Positions 51,760-60,985 of a DNA stretch of 64,000 nucleotides are shown here, one piece after another. Numbering within the stretch: position 1 is the first letter of the stretch; every line of letters begins with the position of its first letter. The translations under genes and the position numbers were made by a program. Origin of the DNA: Candidatus Coprenecus pullistercoris. Its GTDB lineage: Bacteria; Bacteroidota; Bacteroidia; Bacteroidales; UBA932. Below the pieces are notes generated by a model, which made no database searches, was not told the origin of the DNA, and worked only from the letters and a program-made list of their open reading frames with translations. The stretch lies in the NCBI GenBank assembly GCA_019116965.1, contig DXAT01000021.1:1-64000 (forward strand), given 5' to 3'.

Positions 51760-53210
51760 AGCATAACCTCCTTTATTACCTCTTTGTCGTCAAAGTGGGA
51801 CTTGACGCCGCCGACTATCTGATAGTCCTCATGTCCCTTGCCTGCCACAAGCACTATCGCCCCGTCAGGCGCGGTCATCAGGGCTGTCCTTATGGCTTCT
51901 CTCCGGTCGGTTATGAACAGGGCCTTGGAAAGGCCTTCCGCGTCCAGTCCTTTTTTCATGTCCCCGATGATGTCCTCGGGCTTCTCAAAGCGTGGGTTGT
52001 CCGAGGTGATGATAATCCTGTCGGCGTATCTGGCTCCTATCGCGGCCATTTCCGGGCGCTTTGTACGGTCCCGGTTGCCTCCGCAGCCGAATACGGCGAT
52101 GAGGGCGGCTCCGTCCTTTATCTCCAGCAGGGTCCTGAGTACATTCTCCAATGCGTCGGGGGTGTGCGCATAATCCACAACTGCGGTAATCCCCCTTTCC
52201 CCTTTTATGTATTCCATGCGGCCGGATACGGGTCCCATGGCGCTGATGCTTCTCAACGCTTCTTCCCTGTCCGCGCCGAGCAGGAGTGCCGCTCCGTATA
52301 CCGCGCAGATGTTGTGGGCGTTGTAGTCTCCGATGAAGCGGGTCCATACCTCGGTCCCGTTGAGACTGAGCAGGTATCCCTCTATGCTTCGCTCGATGAT
52401 CCGGACCTTGAACTCAGCCATGCTGCCCTCGCTGTAACGGTAGACTCTGGCCGCCGTATTCTGCACCATGACGGACGCGTTGCGGTCATCGGAGTTGATG
52501 AGGGCAAATGCGTTCCTGTCCAGGGAGTCGAACAGAAGTTTCTTGCAGCGGATGTATTCGCTGAAGGTCTTGTGGTAGTCCAGATGGTCGTGGGTGATGT
52601 TGGTGAATACGGCTCCCTCGAACCGCAGCCCTCTGACCCTGCCCTGATGCAGGGCGTGTGAGCTTACCTCCATGAAGCAGTATTCGCATCCCCTGTCCGC
52701 CATCATGCGCAGAAGCCTGCATGTGGTGATCGGATCCTGAGTGGTGTTGACGGTCTCGAATCTCTCGCCGCAGACATAGTTGGCGATGGTGGAGAGCAGT
52801 CCGCAGCAGTATCCGAGGTCGGTGAAGAGCCTGTAGAGCAGGGTGGCGATGGTGGTTTTCCCATTGGTGCCTGTGACGCCAACCAGGCGCAGTTGTCTGC
52901 TCGGGTCCCTGAAGAAGTTGCGGGCAGCTGTGGCCGCTGCGAGGCGGGAGTCGCTCACTCTTGCGGAGGCCAGTCCCAGCTCCGCTATTTTCCCCGAGAA
53001 TGCCGTGTCCTGGTAGATGACGGCTACGGCTCCTGCCCGGGCAGCCTTCTCTATGAACAGGTGCCCGTCGCTCTCGAAGCCCGGTATGGCTATGAACAGG
53101 CTGCCTGCGGTGCATCTCCTCGAGTCGGAAGTGATGTCCGCAATCTCAGTCCCGGGAGTGCCTGTCATCTCTATGGGTTCTATGTCTTTCAGTATCTCGT
53201 CCAGTCTCAT
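51756..53210 (-). CDS. murE: UDP-N-acetylmuramoyl-tripeptide synthetase (meso-diaminopimelate adding)
   Basis: A 484-residue Mur ligase. Seen are [24 protein letters not shown] motif [45 protein letters not shown], and [14 protein letters not shown]. The specificity loop reads [16 protein letters not shown] is the meso-diaminopimelate motif, so this organism very probably has mDAP-type peptidoglycan. murF does not follow; mraY is next. Confidence 0.98.
   Translation of the reverse strand: MRLDEILKDIEPIEMTGTPGTEIADITSDSRRCTAGSLFIAIPGFESDGHLFIEKAARAGAVAVIYQDTAFSGKIAELGLASARVSDSRLAAATAARNFFRDPSRQLRLVGVTGTNGKTTIATLLYRLFTDLGYCCGLLSTIANYVCGERFETVNTTQDPITTCRLLRMMADRGCEYCFMEVSSHALHQGRVRGLRFEGAVFTNITHDHLDYHKTFSEYIRCKKLLFDSLDRNAFALINSDDRNASVMVQNTAARVYRYSEGSMAEFKVRIIERSIEGYLLSLNGTEVWTRFIGDYNAHNICAVYGAALLLGADREEALRSISAMGPVSGRMEYIKGERGITAVVDYAHTPDALENVLRTLLEIKDGAALIAVFGCGGNRDRTKRPEMAAIGARYADRIIITSDNPRFEKPEDIIGDMKKGLDAEGLSKALFITDRREAIRTALMTAPDGAIVLVAGKGHEDYQIVGGVKSHFDDKEVIKEVML
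51767..51774 (-). promoter_or_regulatory. Shine-Dalgarno site of mraY inside murE
   Basis: AAAGGAGG on the minus strand, seven bases before the mraY ATG, within AAG GAG codons of murE. Confidence 0.5.
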
Positions 53211-53222
53211 GACTCAGTCTGT

Positions 53223-55322
53223 CTATTTCAGTGTAAGTGTTATCCGTTCTCCTGGGGAAAGTGTGCTTCCTGCGGACGGTGTCTGTGAGGAAACCCTTCC
53301 GGCTCCGCTGAATACGACCCGGTATCCCTCGTTCTCAAGAAGGAATATCGCGTCCTTCAGTCCCATTCCCGTCACATCGGGGACGATGCCCTGCTCGACG
53401 GAGAGTTCCTCCGTCACGAATGCACCGGTCTCCTTATCTGTTTGTATGCTGACCCAGTTCTTGCCACCGATGTCCGGTTTCGAACGCATGGGCAGGTAGT
53501 TTACGGGCATATATCTGTTTCCGGCCCGGCCTGACGCTATCCTCGGATTGTCGGGCGGGACGCTTCCGCTTGAGTTCATAGGCTCGTTCCACTCCGGATG
53601 CGATACATATATCTTGTCTGCGATCCTCTTGAACACTGGTGCGGCCCAGGTCGCTCCGTAGATGCTCCGCCTGGTCTTGCCTGAGTAGAGTACCACTATG
53701 CATGAGTACTTGGGATTGTCGGCCGGGAAATATCCTGCGAACGAGGCCTGGAACCGGCGGTATCCGTGATCGTCCGTATACCTGCCGTTCTCGGCGATCC
53801 ATGCGGTTCCGGTCTTTCCGGCAATCTGATACAGGCTGTCGTCGATCAGGCGTGCGGTGCCTTCCTCCACGACGCCTCTCAGGGCTTTCCGGACTTCTCT
53901 GAGCGTGCTCTTGGAGCATATCGAGCCGCTTACCACAGACGGGCCGGACTCTTCCGTCACGATGCCGTCCTTCTCGAAGTCCTCGATGAAGTAGGGACGC
54001 ATCATCTTGCCTCCGTTGGCCACAGCGTTGTAGAATGTCAGTATATGCAGAGGGGTGAGAGTCAGGGCATAGCCGTATCCGAGACTTGCAAGGGTCGAAT
54101 TGGACCAATGTCCGTCATCGGGCGTGGTGATGGTCGCGTATCCCTCGCCTCCGATGTCCAGATTGAGCTTTTCCACCAATTTCATATTGTGCAGCCTCTC
54201 GATGTATGAGGAGGGGTCGTCTCCGTACGATTCGGTAATCATCTTGGCGAAACCCACATTGGAGGATTTCTCGAATGCCTCCAAGGCAGTCATCTTGCCG
54301 TAGTCGTGGGAGTCTGATATGGTGATGCCGGCATATGACCATTTCCCTCCCGTTCCGTCAACCGGGGTGTCCAGGGTGATGTGCCCGTCCTCGATCATGG
54401 CCATCAGCGAGGCGAGCTTGAGCGTGGACCCTGGCTCGGTGGCGTATCCGGCAGCGTAGTCGAAGGACTCGCTGAATGTCCCGTCGGGCATCTTCTTCAT
54501 GTTGGCGACGCCTCTGACGGCACCTGTCCTGACATCCATTACAATGGCGGTCGCGCCCTCAAATACATCGCTCATGGCCAGTTGTCTTCTGAGCTCTGTC
54601 TCGGCTGCCTCCTGTATCCTGATGTCGATGGTGGTGCGTATGTCGGTTCCGTCTTCCGCAGGCTTCGAGGGGGCTCCGTTGGCTGGCAGCCATCTGTCTC
54701 CTGCGGTCCTGTAGATGCTGCGGAACCCTTTTTTGCCGCGCAGCCTGAAATCATATTTGAGTTCTATTCCCGTGATGCCTCCGTCGACATTGGTGCGTCC
54801 GATGGTCCTGTGCGCCAATTTGCCGTAGGGGTTTTCCCTCTCGTATTCGGCCTCGGCGATAAAGCCTCCGGCGTTTTTCCCTTTCTCGAACATGGGGAAG
54901 CGGCTTATCGCCTCCTTCTCAGTGAAGTCCACCATACGCCGGCTTATCCTGATGTATTGTTTCCCTTCTTTCCTCGCATTGGTCAGGAGATTCCTGTAGT
55001 ATCTGGCGTTGTGCTCCGGGAACGCGCTTGCCAGGGCTTGTGACAGGCCGCCGATGTATTTGCTGAATGTAGTGTCGTGCGGGGCCGACGGATCGCAGCA
55101 GATTCTGTACACGGGAACGGATACCGCCAGCAGTTTTCCGTCGTAGGACAGGATGCTGCCGCGTGTGGGATGAAGCTCCTCCTTTTTGAAGACATCCTCT
55201 ATCGTGACGCGGTCCCTGCTTACCTGCAGGGTGATGATGCGCGCCACCGATACCGCTCCGGCGATGAGGAAGAGCAGGAATACATACAGGAATCTGGTGA
55301 ATGTTCTGTTATACCTGGCCAT
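53223..55322 (-). CDS. ftsI: division-specific transpeptidase (PBP2/FtsI) with C-terminal PASTA domain
   Basis: A 699-residue class B penicillin-binding protein. One N-terminal membrane segment (about 10-28), the dimerisation domain (HPTRGSILSYDGKLLAVSVP), then the transpeptidase: EPGSTLKLAS with catalytic S299-x-x-K302, SSN in FEKSSNVGFAKM, and AGKTGTAW. One PASTA-like domain fills about 635-699 (VPDVTGMGLKDAIFLLENEG, SAGSTLSPGERITLTL), as in SpoVD/PBP2x-like proteins. Position between ftsL and murE identifies it as the division enzyme. Confidence 0.96.
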   Translation of the reverse strand: MARYNRTFTRFLYVFLLFLIAGAVSVARIITLQVSRDRVTIEDVFKKEELHPTRGSILSYDGKLLAVSVPVYRICCDPSAPHDTTFSKYIGGLSQALASAFPEHNARYYRNLLTNARKEGKQYIRISRRMVDFTEKEAISRFPMFEKGKNAGGFIAEAEYERENPYGKLAHRTIGRTNVDGGITGIELKYDFRLRGKKGFRSIYRTAGDRWLPANGAPSKPAEDGTDIRTTIDIRIQEAAETELRRQLAMSDVFEGATAIVMDVRTGAVRGVANMKKMPDGTFSESFDYAAGYATEPGSTLKLASLMAMIEDGHITLDTPVDGTGGKWSYAGITISDSHDYGKMTALEAFEKSSNVGFAKMITESYGDDPSSYIERLHNMKLVEKLNLDIGGEGYATITTPDDGHWSNSTLASLGYGYALTLTPLHILTFYNAVANGGKMMRPYFIEDFEKDGIVTEESGPSVVSGSICSKSTLREVRKALRGVVEEGTARLIDDSLYQIAGKTGTAWIAENGRYTDDHGYRRFQASFAGYFPADNPKYSCIVVLYSGKTRRSIYGATWAAPVFKRIADKIYVSHPEWNEPMNSSGSVPPDNPRIASGRAGNRYMPVNYLPMRSKPDIGGKNWVSIQTDKETGAFVTEELSVEQGIVPDVTGMGLKDAIFLLENEGYRVVFSGAGRVSSQTPSAGSTLSPGERITLTLK

Positions 55323-55323
55323 G

Positions 55324-55644
55324 TCACATATCCTCCGAATCTATTCTCTGCGGCGGCGTCTGCGGCGGCAGCAGTTCTATTCCGTTGTCTTCGAGAAGTC
55401 TCTCGATCTCGCCTCTTTTCCCTGTTCTGAGAAGGAGGGTGTATTTGCTCAGATATTCGGAGCGCAGGTTCCTGAGTGTGTCCTCGTTGGCCGTAAGGGT
55501 AATCTTCGTGCCCCGTGCTCCGAATTTGAAAGTGATGTACAGCAGAAGAAGCAGGAAGATGTAGAATATCAGCTTCCACTGCTTTGTTATCAGGCTCTTG
55601 ACCGTCTGTCCTCCCATGATGTTTTTCAGGACCGGCCTTTTCAT
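55324..55644 (-). CDS. FtsL-like cell division protein
   Basis: A 106-residue protein with a single membrane segment (about 22-43, KQWKLIFYIFLLLLLYITFKF) and a likely coiled coil (about 50-90). It ends with a Pro-rich tail. Sequence is poorly conserved, but its size, topology and position between rsmH and ftsI are those of FtsL, the FtsQ/FtsB partner. rsmH overlaps it by four bases and ftsI begins 1 base after it. Confidence 0.8.
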   Translation of the reverse strand: MKRPVLKNIMGGQTVKSLITKQWKLIFYIFLLLLLYITFKFGARGTKITLTANEDTLRNLRSEYLSKYTLLLRTGKRGEIERLLEDNGIELLPPQTPPQRIDSEDM

Positions 55645-56555
55645 TCCTGTGTGCGCCTGGCGGCTCTGAGCTTCGCGCTTCTGGCCCTTGTGTTGCTCAT
55701 CACCTCGTTTTCACCCGGGAGGACAGGCTTTTTGGTGATGATGTCGAAAGGGCGTTGTCTGCGGCCGTACAGGTCCATGCTGTCGTTACCCCCGATGTCG
55801 CCGGTCTTGAGAAAGTTCTTGACCATGCGGTCCTCGAGGGAGTGGTATGTGATGAATACGGCGGTCCCGCCGGGGCGCAGGGACTTCAGTGTCCCCTCTA
55901 ACAGATGTCTCAGACTGTCCATCTCTCCGTTGACCTCAATCCGCAGCGCCTGGTAGATGCGGGCCAGGAACTTGTGGGGTGCTGCAGGCGGCAGCATGCT
56001 CTCAAGCGCCCTGTTGAGAGCGGAGGTCGTGGCTATCGGCTCCACGGCTCTTGCCGCGCATACCAGGGCAGCGGCCTTGCGGCTTCCGTCCACTTCTCCG
56101 TAGAGACGGAAGATGGAGGCGAGCTCTTCCTCGCCGTAGTTGTTGACCACATCTGCGGCACTGATGCCTGTCTGGCAGTTCATCCTCATGTCCAGTGGGG
56201 AGTCGAATCTGAAAGAGAAGCCTCTCTCCGGAGTGTCGAACTGATGTGACGAGACTCCGAGGTCGGCCAGGACACCGTCAATCTGCCGGTATCCGAGATA
56301 TCTTACATAGTTGTGAATAAACCTGAAATTGTTCCGCACCACAGTGAGCCTCCTGTCTCCGGGAATGTTGGCGGCTGCGTCGGGGTCGCGGTCGAAGGCT
56401 ATGAGCCTTCCGTCCTCTCCGAGCCTGGACAGGATGGCGCGGCTGTGCCCGCCGCCTCCGAATGTGGCGTCTACATAGATGCCGGAAGGCTGTACATCCA
56501 GCATCCTCATGCTTTCCTCAAGCATTACAGGCGTATGATATGCGGCAGCAGGCAT
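55641..56555 (-). CDS. rsmH: 16S rRNA (cytosine(1402)-N(4))-methyltransferase
   Basis: A 304-residue methyltransferase (formerly MraW) modifying C1402 in the P-site of 16S rRNA. Seen: YHTPVMLEESMRML, VDATFGGGGHSRAIL (SAM binding), VLADLGVSSHQFDTPERGFSFR, and a late FITYHSLEDRMVKNFLK. Length is typical. It shares one base with the mraZ stop codon. Confidence 0.98.
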   Translation of the reverse strand: MPAAAYHTPVMLEESMRMLDVQPSGIYVDATFGGGGHSRAILSRLGEDGRLIAFDRDPDAAANIPGDRRLTVVRNNFRFIHNYVRYLGYRQIDGVLADLGVSSHQFDTPERGFSFRFDSPLDMRMNCQTGISAADVVNNYGEEELASIFRLYGEVDGSRKAAALVCAARAVEPIATTSALNRALESMLPPAAPHKFLARIYQALRIEVNGEMDSLRHLLEGTLKSLRPGGTAVFITYHSLEDRMVKNFLKTGDIGGNDSMDLYGRRQRPFDIITKKPVLPGENEVMSNTRARSAKLRAARRTQE

Positions 56556-57001
56556 TATCCTAATATTTTCTCTGCGAGAGACACATATTCGGTCTCGTCA
56601 ATCCTGGAGCTCTCGAATCGGTCTCTTGCCCATAATTCGATTTTGTGGTCATTGCCGGCGAACACCACTTCCTTCTCCACGCCTATGCTGTCGAGAAGCT
56701 GACGCGGTATGGTGATGCGGCCTAACTTGCCGTCGGGCTCGACTGTCGCGCAGCTGCTCATGTATCCTCTCCACAGGCGGTCGTGCTCGCGGTTGAAGAA
56801 ATTGAGTCTCGACTTGATCTCCTCGGATTCCCTGATCCATTCGTCCATGGTGCAGATGTCCAGGCAGGGCTCGAAGAGATTCTTCCTCACAACGAGACGC
56901 GGAGACTGCTCAGGGCCGATCATGGCCTTGAAGGCGGAGGGAAAAACGATCCTCCCCTTGTCATCGGTCTTAGCTCTGTATTCGCCTATGAATCTTGTCA
57001 T
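56555..57001 (-). CDS. mraZ: transcriptional regulator MraZ
   Basis: A 148-residue double AbrB/SpoVT-type protein. The ATG at 57001 (MTRFIGEYRAKTDDKGRIVF) fits the family; an open frame 19 codons longer overlaps the promoter. Both halves show the motif: DDKGRIVFPSAF and PDGKLGRITIPRQLL. MraZ regulates the division and cell wall cluster it heads, typically by binding repeats in its own promoter. Confidence 0.96.
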   Translation of the reverse strand: MTRFIGEYRAKTDDKGRIVFPSAFKAMIGPEQSPRLVVRKNLFEPCLDICTMDEWIRESEEIKSRLNFFNREHDRLWRGYMSSCATVEPDGKLGRITIPRQLLDSIGVEKEVVFAGNDHKIELWARDRFESSRIDETEYVSLAEKILG

Positions 57002-57024
57002 CCCGTTGCTGTCGATATTTCCTG

Positions 57025-57032
57025 CAAAAATA
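57025..57032 (-). promoter_or_regulatory. -7 promoter box of the division cluster (TATTTTTG)
   Basis: TATTTTTG on the minus strand, predicted leader about 19 bases. A TTTG at 57051-57048 is only 15 bases away, which is short. The 57002-57107 gap holds repeated AAATTT/TTTCCACA-like AT-rich units (near 57046-57056 and 57072-57084) that could be MraZ-binding repeats; I cannot confirm a repeat unit by eye. Confidence 0.55.
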
Positions 57033-57095
57033 GGGAAAATTTTTACACAAATTTCCACTTTTTTACAATTTTTTCCACAATTTGAAATTCTTTCC

Positions 57096-57103
57096 TAAAT
57101 TTG
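57096..57103 (+). promoter_or_regulatory. -7 promoter box directly before the M23 peptidase start (TAAATTTG)
   Basis: TAAATTTG with only four bases (TGTC) before the ATG at 57108. Transcription is expected to begin at or next to the A of the ATG, implying a leaderless mRNA. No correctly spaced TTTG -33 box. Confidence 0.5.
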
Positions 57104-57107
57104 TGTC

Positions 57108-58496
57108 ATGAATTTTCAGAAAATAAAAACGAAGCTGCTGACAGACAGGCTGTTCAAGGGTGTGGCTGTCGGTGTTGTCCTGACTCTTGCATTAGAGTCC
57201 CTGATATGGTTGCTGATACATTTCTCTCAAGTTTCTCCCGGAAATCCTGAGACGGGTGCTGAGCCGTCTTTCCCTTCGGTTCCGGATATGGATTCCGGCT
57301 CCCGCGAGGTGGCCGCTGCTGCTGCGCGCGAGGATGTCGAGGATGAGGTGTACGAATACAACATCCCTCTTTCCAGATACCGCAAGGAGGAGGGCACCAT
57401 CCGTCGCGGTGAGTTTTTCTCTACTCTGATGACGCGTCTCGGAGCATCCCAGAGCGATATCTATGCTCTCGATGCCAAGTCCAAGGGTGTATTCGACATG
57501 AGGCAGATAAAGGTAGGCTACAAGTATCACGCTTATTATACCGGAGGGGATCCGGATACGCTGGCCTATGTCGTCTATGACAAGGACAATGCGTCCTATG
57601 TGGTGTTCTCGCTTCTGGACTCCCTGTCGGTCCGTGTGTTTGAGAAGGACATAACCAAGGAGATAGACTATGTGGAGGTGGACATCAACTACTCGCTGTG
57701 GCAGGACATAGTGGATTCCGGTGCTCCGGCTCTGCTGGCTGTCTCATTGGCCGATATATACGCATGGAGCATCGATTTCTTCGGACTGCAGAAAGGGGAT
57801 TCCTTCAAGGCCGTGTACGAGAAGACAGTGTGTGACGGAGAGGTCCTTGATGTTGAGAGGGTGCTCTTCGCCGAGTTCACCCACGGCAGCCAGACATACC
57901 GTTCGTACTGGTTCGACGACGGCAGCGGTAATTATTACTGGAATGAGAAAGGAGAGAGCATGCGCAAGGCTTTTCTCCGTGCTCCGCTGAGCTATACCCG
58001 TATCAGCTCGGGATTCACATACAGCAGAAGGCATCCGATAACCAGGAAGGTCAGGCCTCATACCGGCATAGACTATGCGGCTCCGGCCGGCACGGAGGTC
58101 ATGAGCATCGGCGACGGAGTGGTGGTGTACAAGGGCTATAAGAGAGCCGAGGGCAACATGGTCAAGATCAAGCACAATTCAGTATATACTTCGGCCTATC
58201 TGCACCTGTCGCGTTATGGAAAGAACCTCAAGGTGGGAGACAGAGTGCGTCAGGGACAGGTTATCGGCTATGTGGGCAGCACCGGCTATTCCACCGGTCC
58301 TCATCTGGATTTCCGTATATGGAAGAACGGTACGCCCATCAATCCTCTCAAGATGGAGTCGCCTCCGGCTGAGCCTTTGGATGCGGACGACATGGACGCC
58401 TTCAGCGAGAGCATGAAAAGGTCGGAGGAGGCAGCCGTGCGCTTTATGGCCGTGAGCCGTCTGCGCGGCATTGTCGGCGGTATCACCGCAAGATGA
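57108..58496 (+). CDS. M23/LytM family peptidase-like protein, membrane-anchored
   Basis: A 462-residue protein with one membrane segment (about 18-38), a long periplasmic region with a possible Asp/Glu-rich start, an OapA/LysM-like or beta-rich middle, and a C-terminal LytM domain. The zinc site is HTGIDYAAP (HxxxD) and then GPHLDFRIW, where the last zinc ligand of the usual HxH is Asp. It may be inactive or use Asp as ligand; in either case EnvC/NlpD-like amidase activation or direct cross-link cleavage is possible. Divergent from mraZ, so probably co-regulated with division genes. Confidence 0.88.
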   Translation: MNFQKIKTKLLTDRLFKGVAVGVVLTLALESLIWLLIHFSQVSPGNPETGAEPSFPSVPDMDSGSREVAAAAAREDVEDEVYEYNIPLSRYRKEEGTIRRGEFFSTLMTRLGASQSDIYALDAKSKGVFDMRQIKVGYKYHAYYTGGDPDTLAYVVYDKDNASYVVFSLLDSLSVRVFEKDITKEIDYVEVDINYSLWQDIVDSGAPALLAVSLADIYAWSIDFFGLQKGDSFKAVYEKTVCDGEVLDVERVLFAEFTHGSQTYRSYWFDDGSGNYYWNEKGESMRKAFLRAPLSYTRISSGFTYSRRHPITRKVRPHTGIDYAAPAGTEVMSIGDGVVVYKGYKRAEGNMVKIKHNSVYTSAYLHLSRYGKNLKVGDRVRQGQVIGYVGSTGYSTGPHLDFRIWKNGTPINPLKMESPPAEPLDADDMDAFSESMKRSEEAAVRFMAVSRLRGIVGGITAR

Positions 58497-58511
58497 CATT
58501 GCTCAAAGAAT

Positions 58512-58543
58512 TTTGGAAAAAAACAAAACAGCATCTATATTTG
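58512..58543 (+). promoter_or_regulatory. promoter of efp (TTTG-N20-TATATTTG)
   Basis: TTTG at 58512-58515 and TATATTTG at 58536-58543, 20 bases apart, the best-matching promoter in the window. Predicted leader about 37 bases. It lies between the M23 stop and efp. Confidence 0.8.
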
Positions 58544-58584
58544 CAGCCTGTTTGCAAATATTGGAAAACGAGAATATTTAATAT

Positions 58585-59151
58585 ATGGCAACAACTGCAG
58601 ATTTTAAGAACGGCCTCTATTTCAATTATGAGGGGAAACCGGTGTCGATTATCTGGTTTCAGCATGTCAAGCCCGGTAAAGGACCGGCTTTTGTAAAGAC
58701 CAAACTGCGTAATCTTGAGAACGGAAAGATTCTGGACAGGACTTTTACCGCAGGAGAGAAGATTGAGCCCATCAATGTGGAGAGAAGACCCTATCAGTAC
58801 CTCTACAAGGACGACATGGGCTACAACTTCATGCATACAGAGACATACGAGCAGGTGAGCATCCCCGAGGAGATGGTGGAGAACGCTGACCTGATGAAGG
58901 AGGGCCAGTATGTTGAGATGATGTTCCTCGCAGACGAGGAGAAATGTCTCACATGTGAGCTTCCCACTTATGTGGAGCTTGAGGTTACATATACCGAGCC
59001 TGCTGTGAAAGGCGATACGGCTTCCAGCAATGCTCTGAAGGCCGCTACTCTTGAGACGGGAGCGGAGATTATGGTGCCCCTGTTCATCAATCAGGGAGAC
59101 AGAATCCGTGTCAATACCGTTGACCGCAGCTACGGAGAGAGGGTGAAGTAA
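58585..59151 (+). CDS. efp: elongation factor P
   Basis: A 188-residue EF-P, which enters the ribosomal E-site to relieve stalling at polyproline. The three beta-barrel domains are seen: N-terminal KOW-like domain with the modified loop at HVKPGKGPAF (Lys at about 34), the middle domain (YQYLYKDDMGYNFMHTETYEQ) and the C-terminal LETGAEIMVPLFINQGDRIRVNT. No modification enzymes are nearby. Its last 41 bases overlap a convergent O-methyltransferase gene. Confidence 0.98.
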   Translation: MATTADFKNGLYFNYEGKPVSIIWFQHVKPGKGPAFVKTKLRNLENGKILDRTFTAGEKIEPINVERRPYQYLYKDDMGYNFMHTETYEQVSIPEEMVENADLMKEGQYVEMMFLADEEKCLTCELPTYVELEVTYTEPAVKGDTASSNALKAATLETGAEIMVPLFINQGDRIRVNTVDRSYGERVK

Positions 59152-59752
59152 CCCGCTTCTTGCGGATAAGCATCAGCCCGTCCCTTATAGGAAGAATCAG
59201 CCTCGTGACCCTCGTGTCCGAGGCTGTTTTTTTATTGAATTCCATGATGGCGGATGTCTGTCTGTCTCCTGAGGCAGTTTCTCCGGAGATTTTCCCGCTC
59301 CACAGAACATTGTCTGCAAGAATCCATCCGCCAGGACGGACCAGGTCGAAGACAATGTCGTAGTAGAGGGGGTATTCCCTTTTGTCCGCATCGATGTAGA
59401 CTATGTCGTATCTGCGGTCAAGTACGGCGATTATGGTCTTGGCGTCTCCGGAGTGCGTGCGTATGCGGTCTGCTCCGGCCATACCGAACGCCTTGTGGAA
59501 GATGTCGGACAGCTCGTCGTCTTTCTCGACTGTGTCCAGTATGCCGTTCTCCTGCAGTCCCCGGTACAGGCACAGTGTGGCATAACCGGTGAATGTTCCT
59601 ATTTCCAGTACGGCCTCCGGCCTCACCATCATTGAGAATGCCTGCAGGAATTCACCCTGGATTCCGTCCGACAGCATCCTGTAGGACTTGGTGCGCAAGT
59701 GTGTCTCCCTTTCTATGAAGCTCAGGGCTTCTGTAAGCCTTGCATTGTCCAT
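59111..59752 (-). CDS. O-methyltransferase (class I SAM-dependent, CaiE/COMT-like)
   Basis: A 213-residue methyltransferase. The SAM site is VLEIGTFTGYATLCLYRGL, then GDAKTIIAVLDRRYDIVYIDADK and GGWILADNVLWSGKI, typical of bacterial catechol-type O-methyltransferases. The normal ending is DGLMLIRKK; a further 14 residues (starting RVTSPS) lie over the 3' end of efp. Substrate unknown. Start is 6 bases after the M16 protease gene end. Confidence 0.9.
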   Translation of the reverse strand: MDNARLTEALSFIERETHLRTKSYRMLSDGIQGEFLQAFSMMVRPEAVLEIGTFTGYATLCLYRGLQENGILDTVEKDDELSDIFHKAFGMAGADRIRTHSGDAKTIIAVLDRRYDIVYIDADKREYPLYYDIVFDLVRPGGWILADNVLWSGKISGETASGDRQTSAIMEFNKKTASDTRVTRLILPIRDGLMLIRKKRVTSPSLRSCGQRY

Positions 59753-59758
59753 AAATGC

Positions 59759-60979
59759 TCAGATATACATGATTCTTGACAGCGCGTTCTCATCGAAGAC
59801 CTCCGCCGCAGCGCGCTGTATATCCTCGGCGGTGACGGAGCTGATCATGCCGGCTGTCTCGTCGTTGTCTATTACTCTGCCGTAGGTCATCAGGCTCTTG
59901 CCCATGGACAGTACCTGTGCCTCTCCATTGTCGGAGGCGATGGCAAGTTGTCCGAGAAGCTGTTTCTTGGCTGCGTCCAGAGCTCCCCGGGAGAGCGGTT
60001 TCTGCCTCAGCGAGGACAGCAGCTTGCTGATGAGGGAGAGGCAGCGTCCGGTATTGGATTTGTCGCATCCGAAGTATATGGCGGCGATGCCGGCGTCGGT
60101 AAAGGGCGTGTAGGATGCATCCACGCTGTATACCAAGCCGTATCTTTCCCGGAGCAGCAGGTTCAGCCTTGAGTTTGCCACCGGGCCGCCTATGATGTTG
60201 ATGAGGAGGCTCAGGGGAATCCTCATGGGGTCATAGGCCGAATAGGCTCTCGCTCCTATGACGCAGTGGGTCTGATGGCTGTGCCTGTTGGTGGAGATTT
60301 CGAACGGGGGGTTGACGGCCGGTGCCGCGTCAGTTTCCTGGGGATTGCCTGTTTCAGGGCCGCAGTCGAGGACATAGGGGGATGTAGAGTATGTTGCCAG
60401 GGCTTTCAGCACCATCTCCCTTACCTTGGCCCCGTCTGTATCGGCCACTGCCGTGAAGTACATGTTTTCCGGGCGGAACATCCTGCTGTAGTATTCCATG
60501 ACTGTGTCTCTTCCGGCTTTCCTGAGATACCTCGCTTTGCCGAGAACGGGCATGGAAAGCGGTGAGTCCTTGAACATGATCTCCTCGAAATCATCGTAAA
60601 TCTGCTCGGCTGGCGAGTCCTTGTATGAGCTGATTTCCTCAAGGACCACGCCTCTTTCCTTGTCTATCTCCTTTTCCGGGAATGTGCAGCGGAAAGCGAT
60701 GTCCATCAGCAGGTTTATGGCCTTGCGCAGGTCTTCCTTCAGGACGGTGGCGTGTATGACGGTCTCCTCTTTGGCCGTGTATGCGTTCAATTCTCCGCCC
60801 AGCTTCTCTATGTAGGAGTTGACGGTTCCGGCGTTTCTCGTCTCTGTCCCCTTGAACAGGAGGTGCTCCGTGAAATGAGCCAGACCTCCCTGTCCGGCGC
60901 TCTCATATCTTGTCCCGGCTTTTATGTGCAGCGCGCAGTAGGCTACAGGGGACGAGCTGCGTTTGAATGCGAACTTCAT
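59759..60979 (-). CDS. M16 family zinc protease
   Basis: A 406-residue pitrilysin/processing-peptidase-like enzyme. The inverted zinc motif HFTEH (in GLAHFTEHLLFKGT) is near residue 34, and the distal Glu lies in EEISSYKDSPAEQIYDDFEE. The inactive-like second half is present (FEISTNRHSHQTHCVIGARAY, GGPVANSRLNLLLRERYGL). No signal peptide is evident, so a cytoplasmic location is likely. It starts 6 bases after the upstream gene. Confidence 0.93.
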   Translation of the reverse strand: MKFAFKRSSSPVAYCALHIKAGTRYESAGQGGLAHFTEHLLFKGTETRNAGTVNSYIEKLGGELNAYTAKEETVIHATVLKEDLRKAINLLMDIAFRCTFPEKEIDKERGVVLEEISSYKDSPAEQIYDDFEEIMFKDSPLSMPVLGKARYLRKAGRDTVMEYYSRMFRPENMYFTAVADTDGAKVREMVLKALATYSTSPYVLDCGPETGNPQETDAAPAVNPPFEISTNRHSHQTHCVIGARAYSAYDPMRIPLSLLINIIGGPVANSRLNLLLRERYGLVYSVDASYTPFTDAGIAAIYFGCDKSNTGRCLSLISKLLSSLRQKPLSRGALDAAKKQLLGQLAIASDNGEAQVLSMGKSLMTYGRVIDNDETAGMISSVTAEDIQRAAAEVFDENALSRIMYI

Positions 60980-60985
60980 GTCTGT

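Noticed and set aside
47140-51822. Several long antisense frames opposite murG, ftsW, murD and mraY (up to about 430 codons)
   Set aside because: Shadow frames produced by biased codon use in well-identified genes; their translations are low-complexity and match no family.
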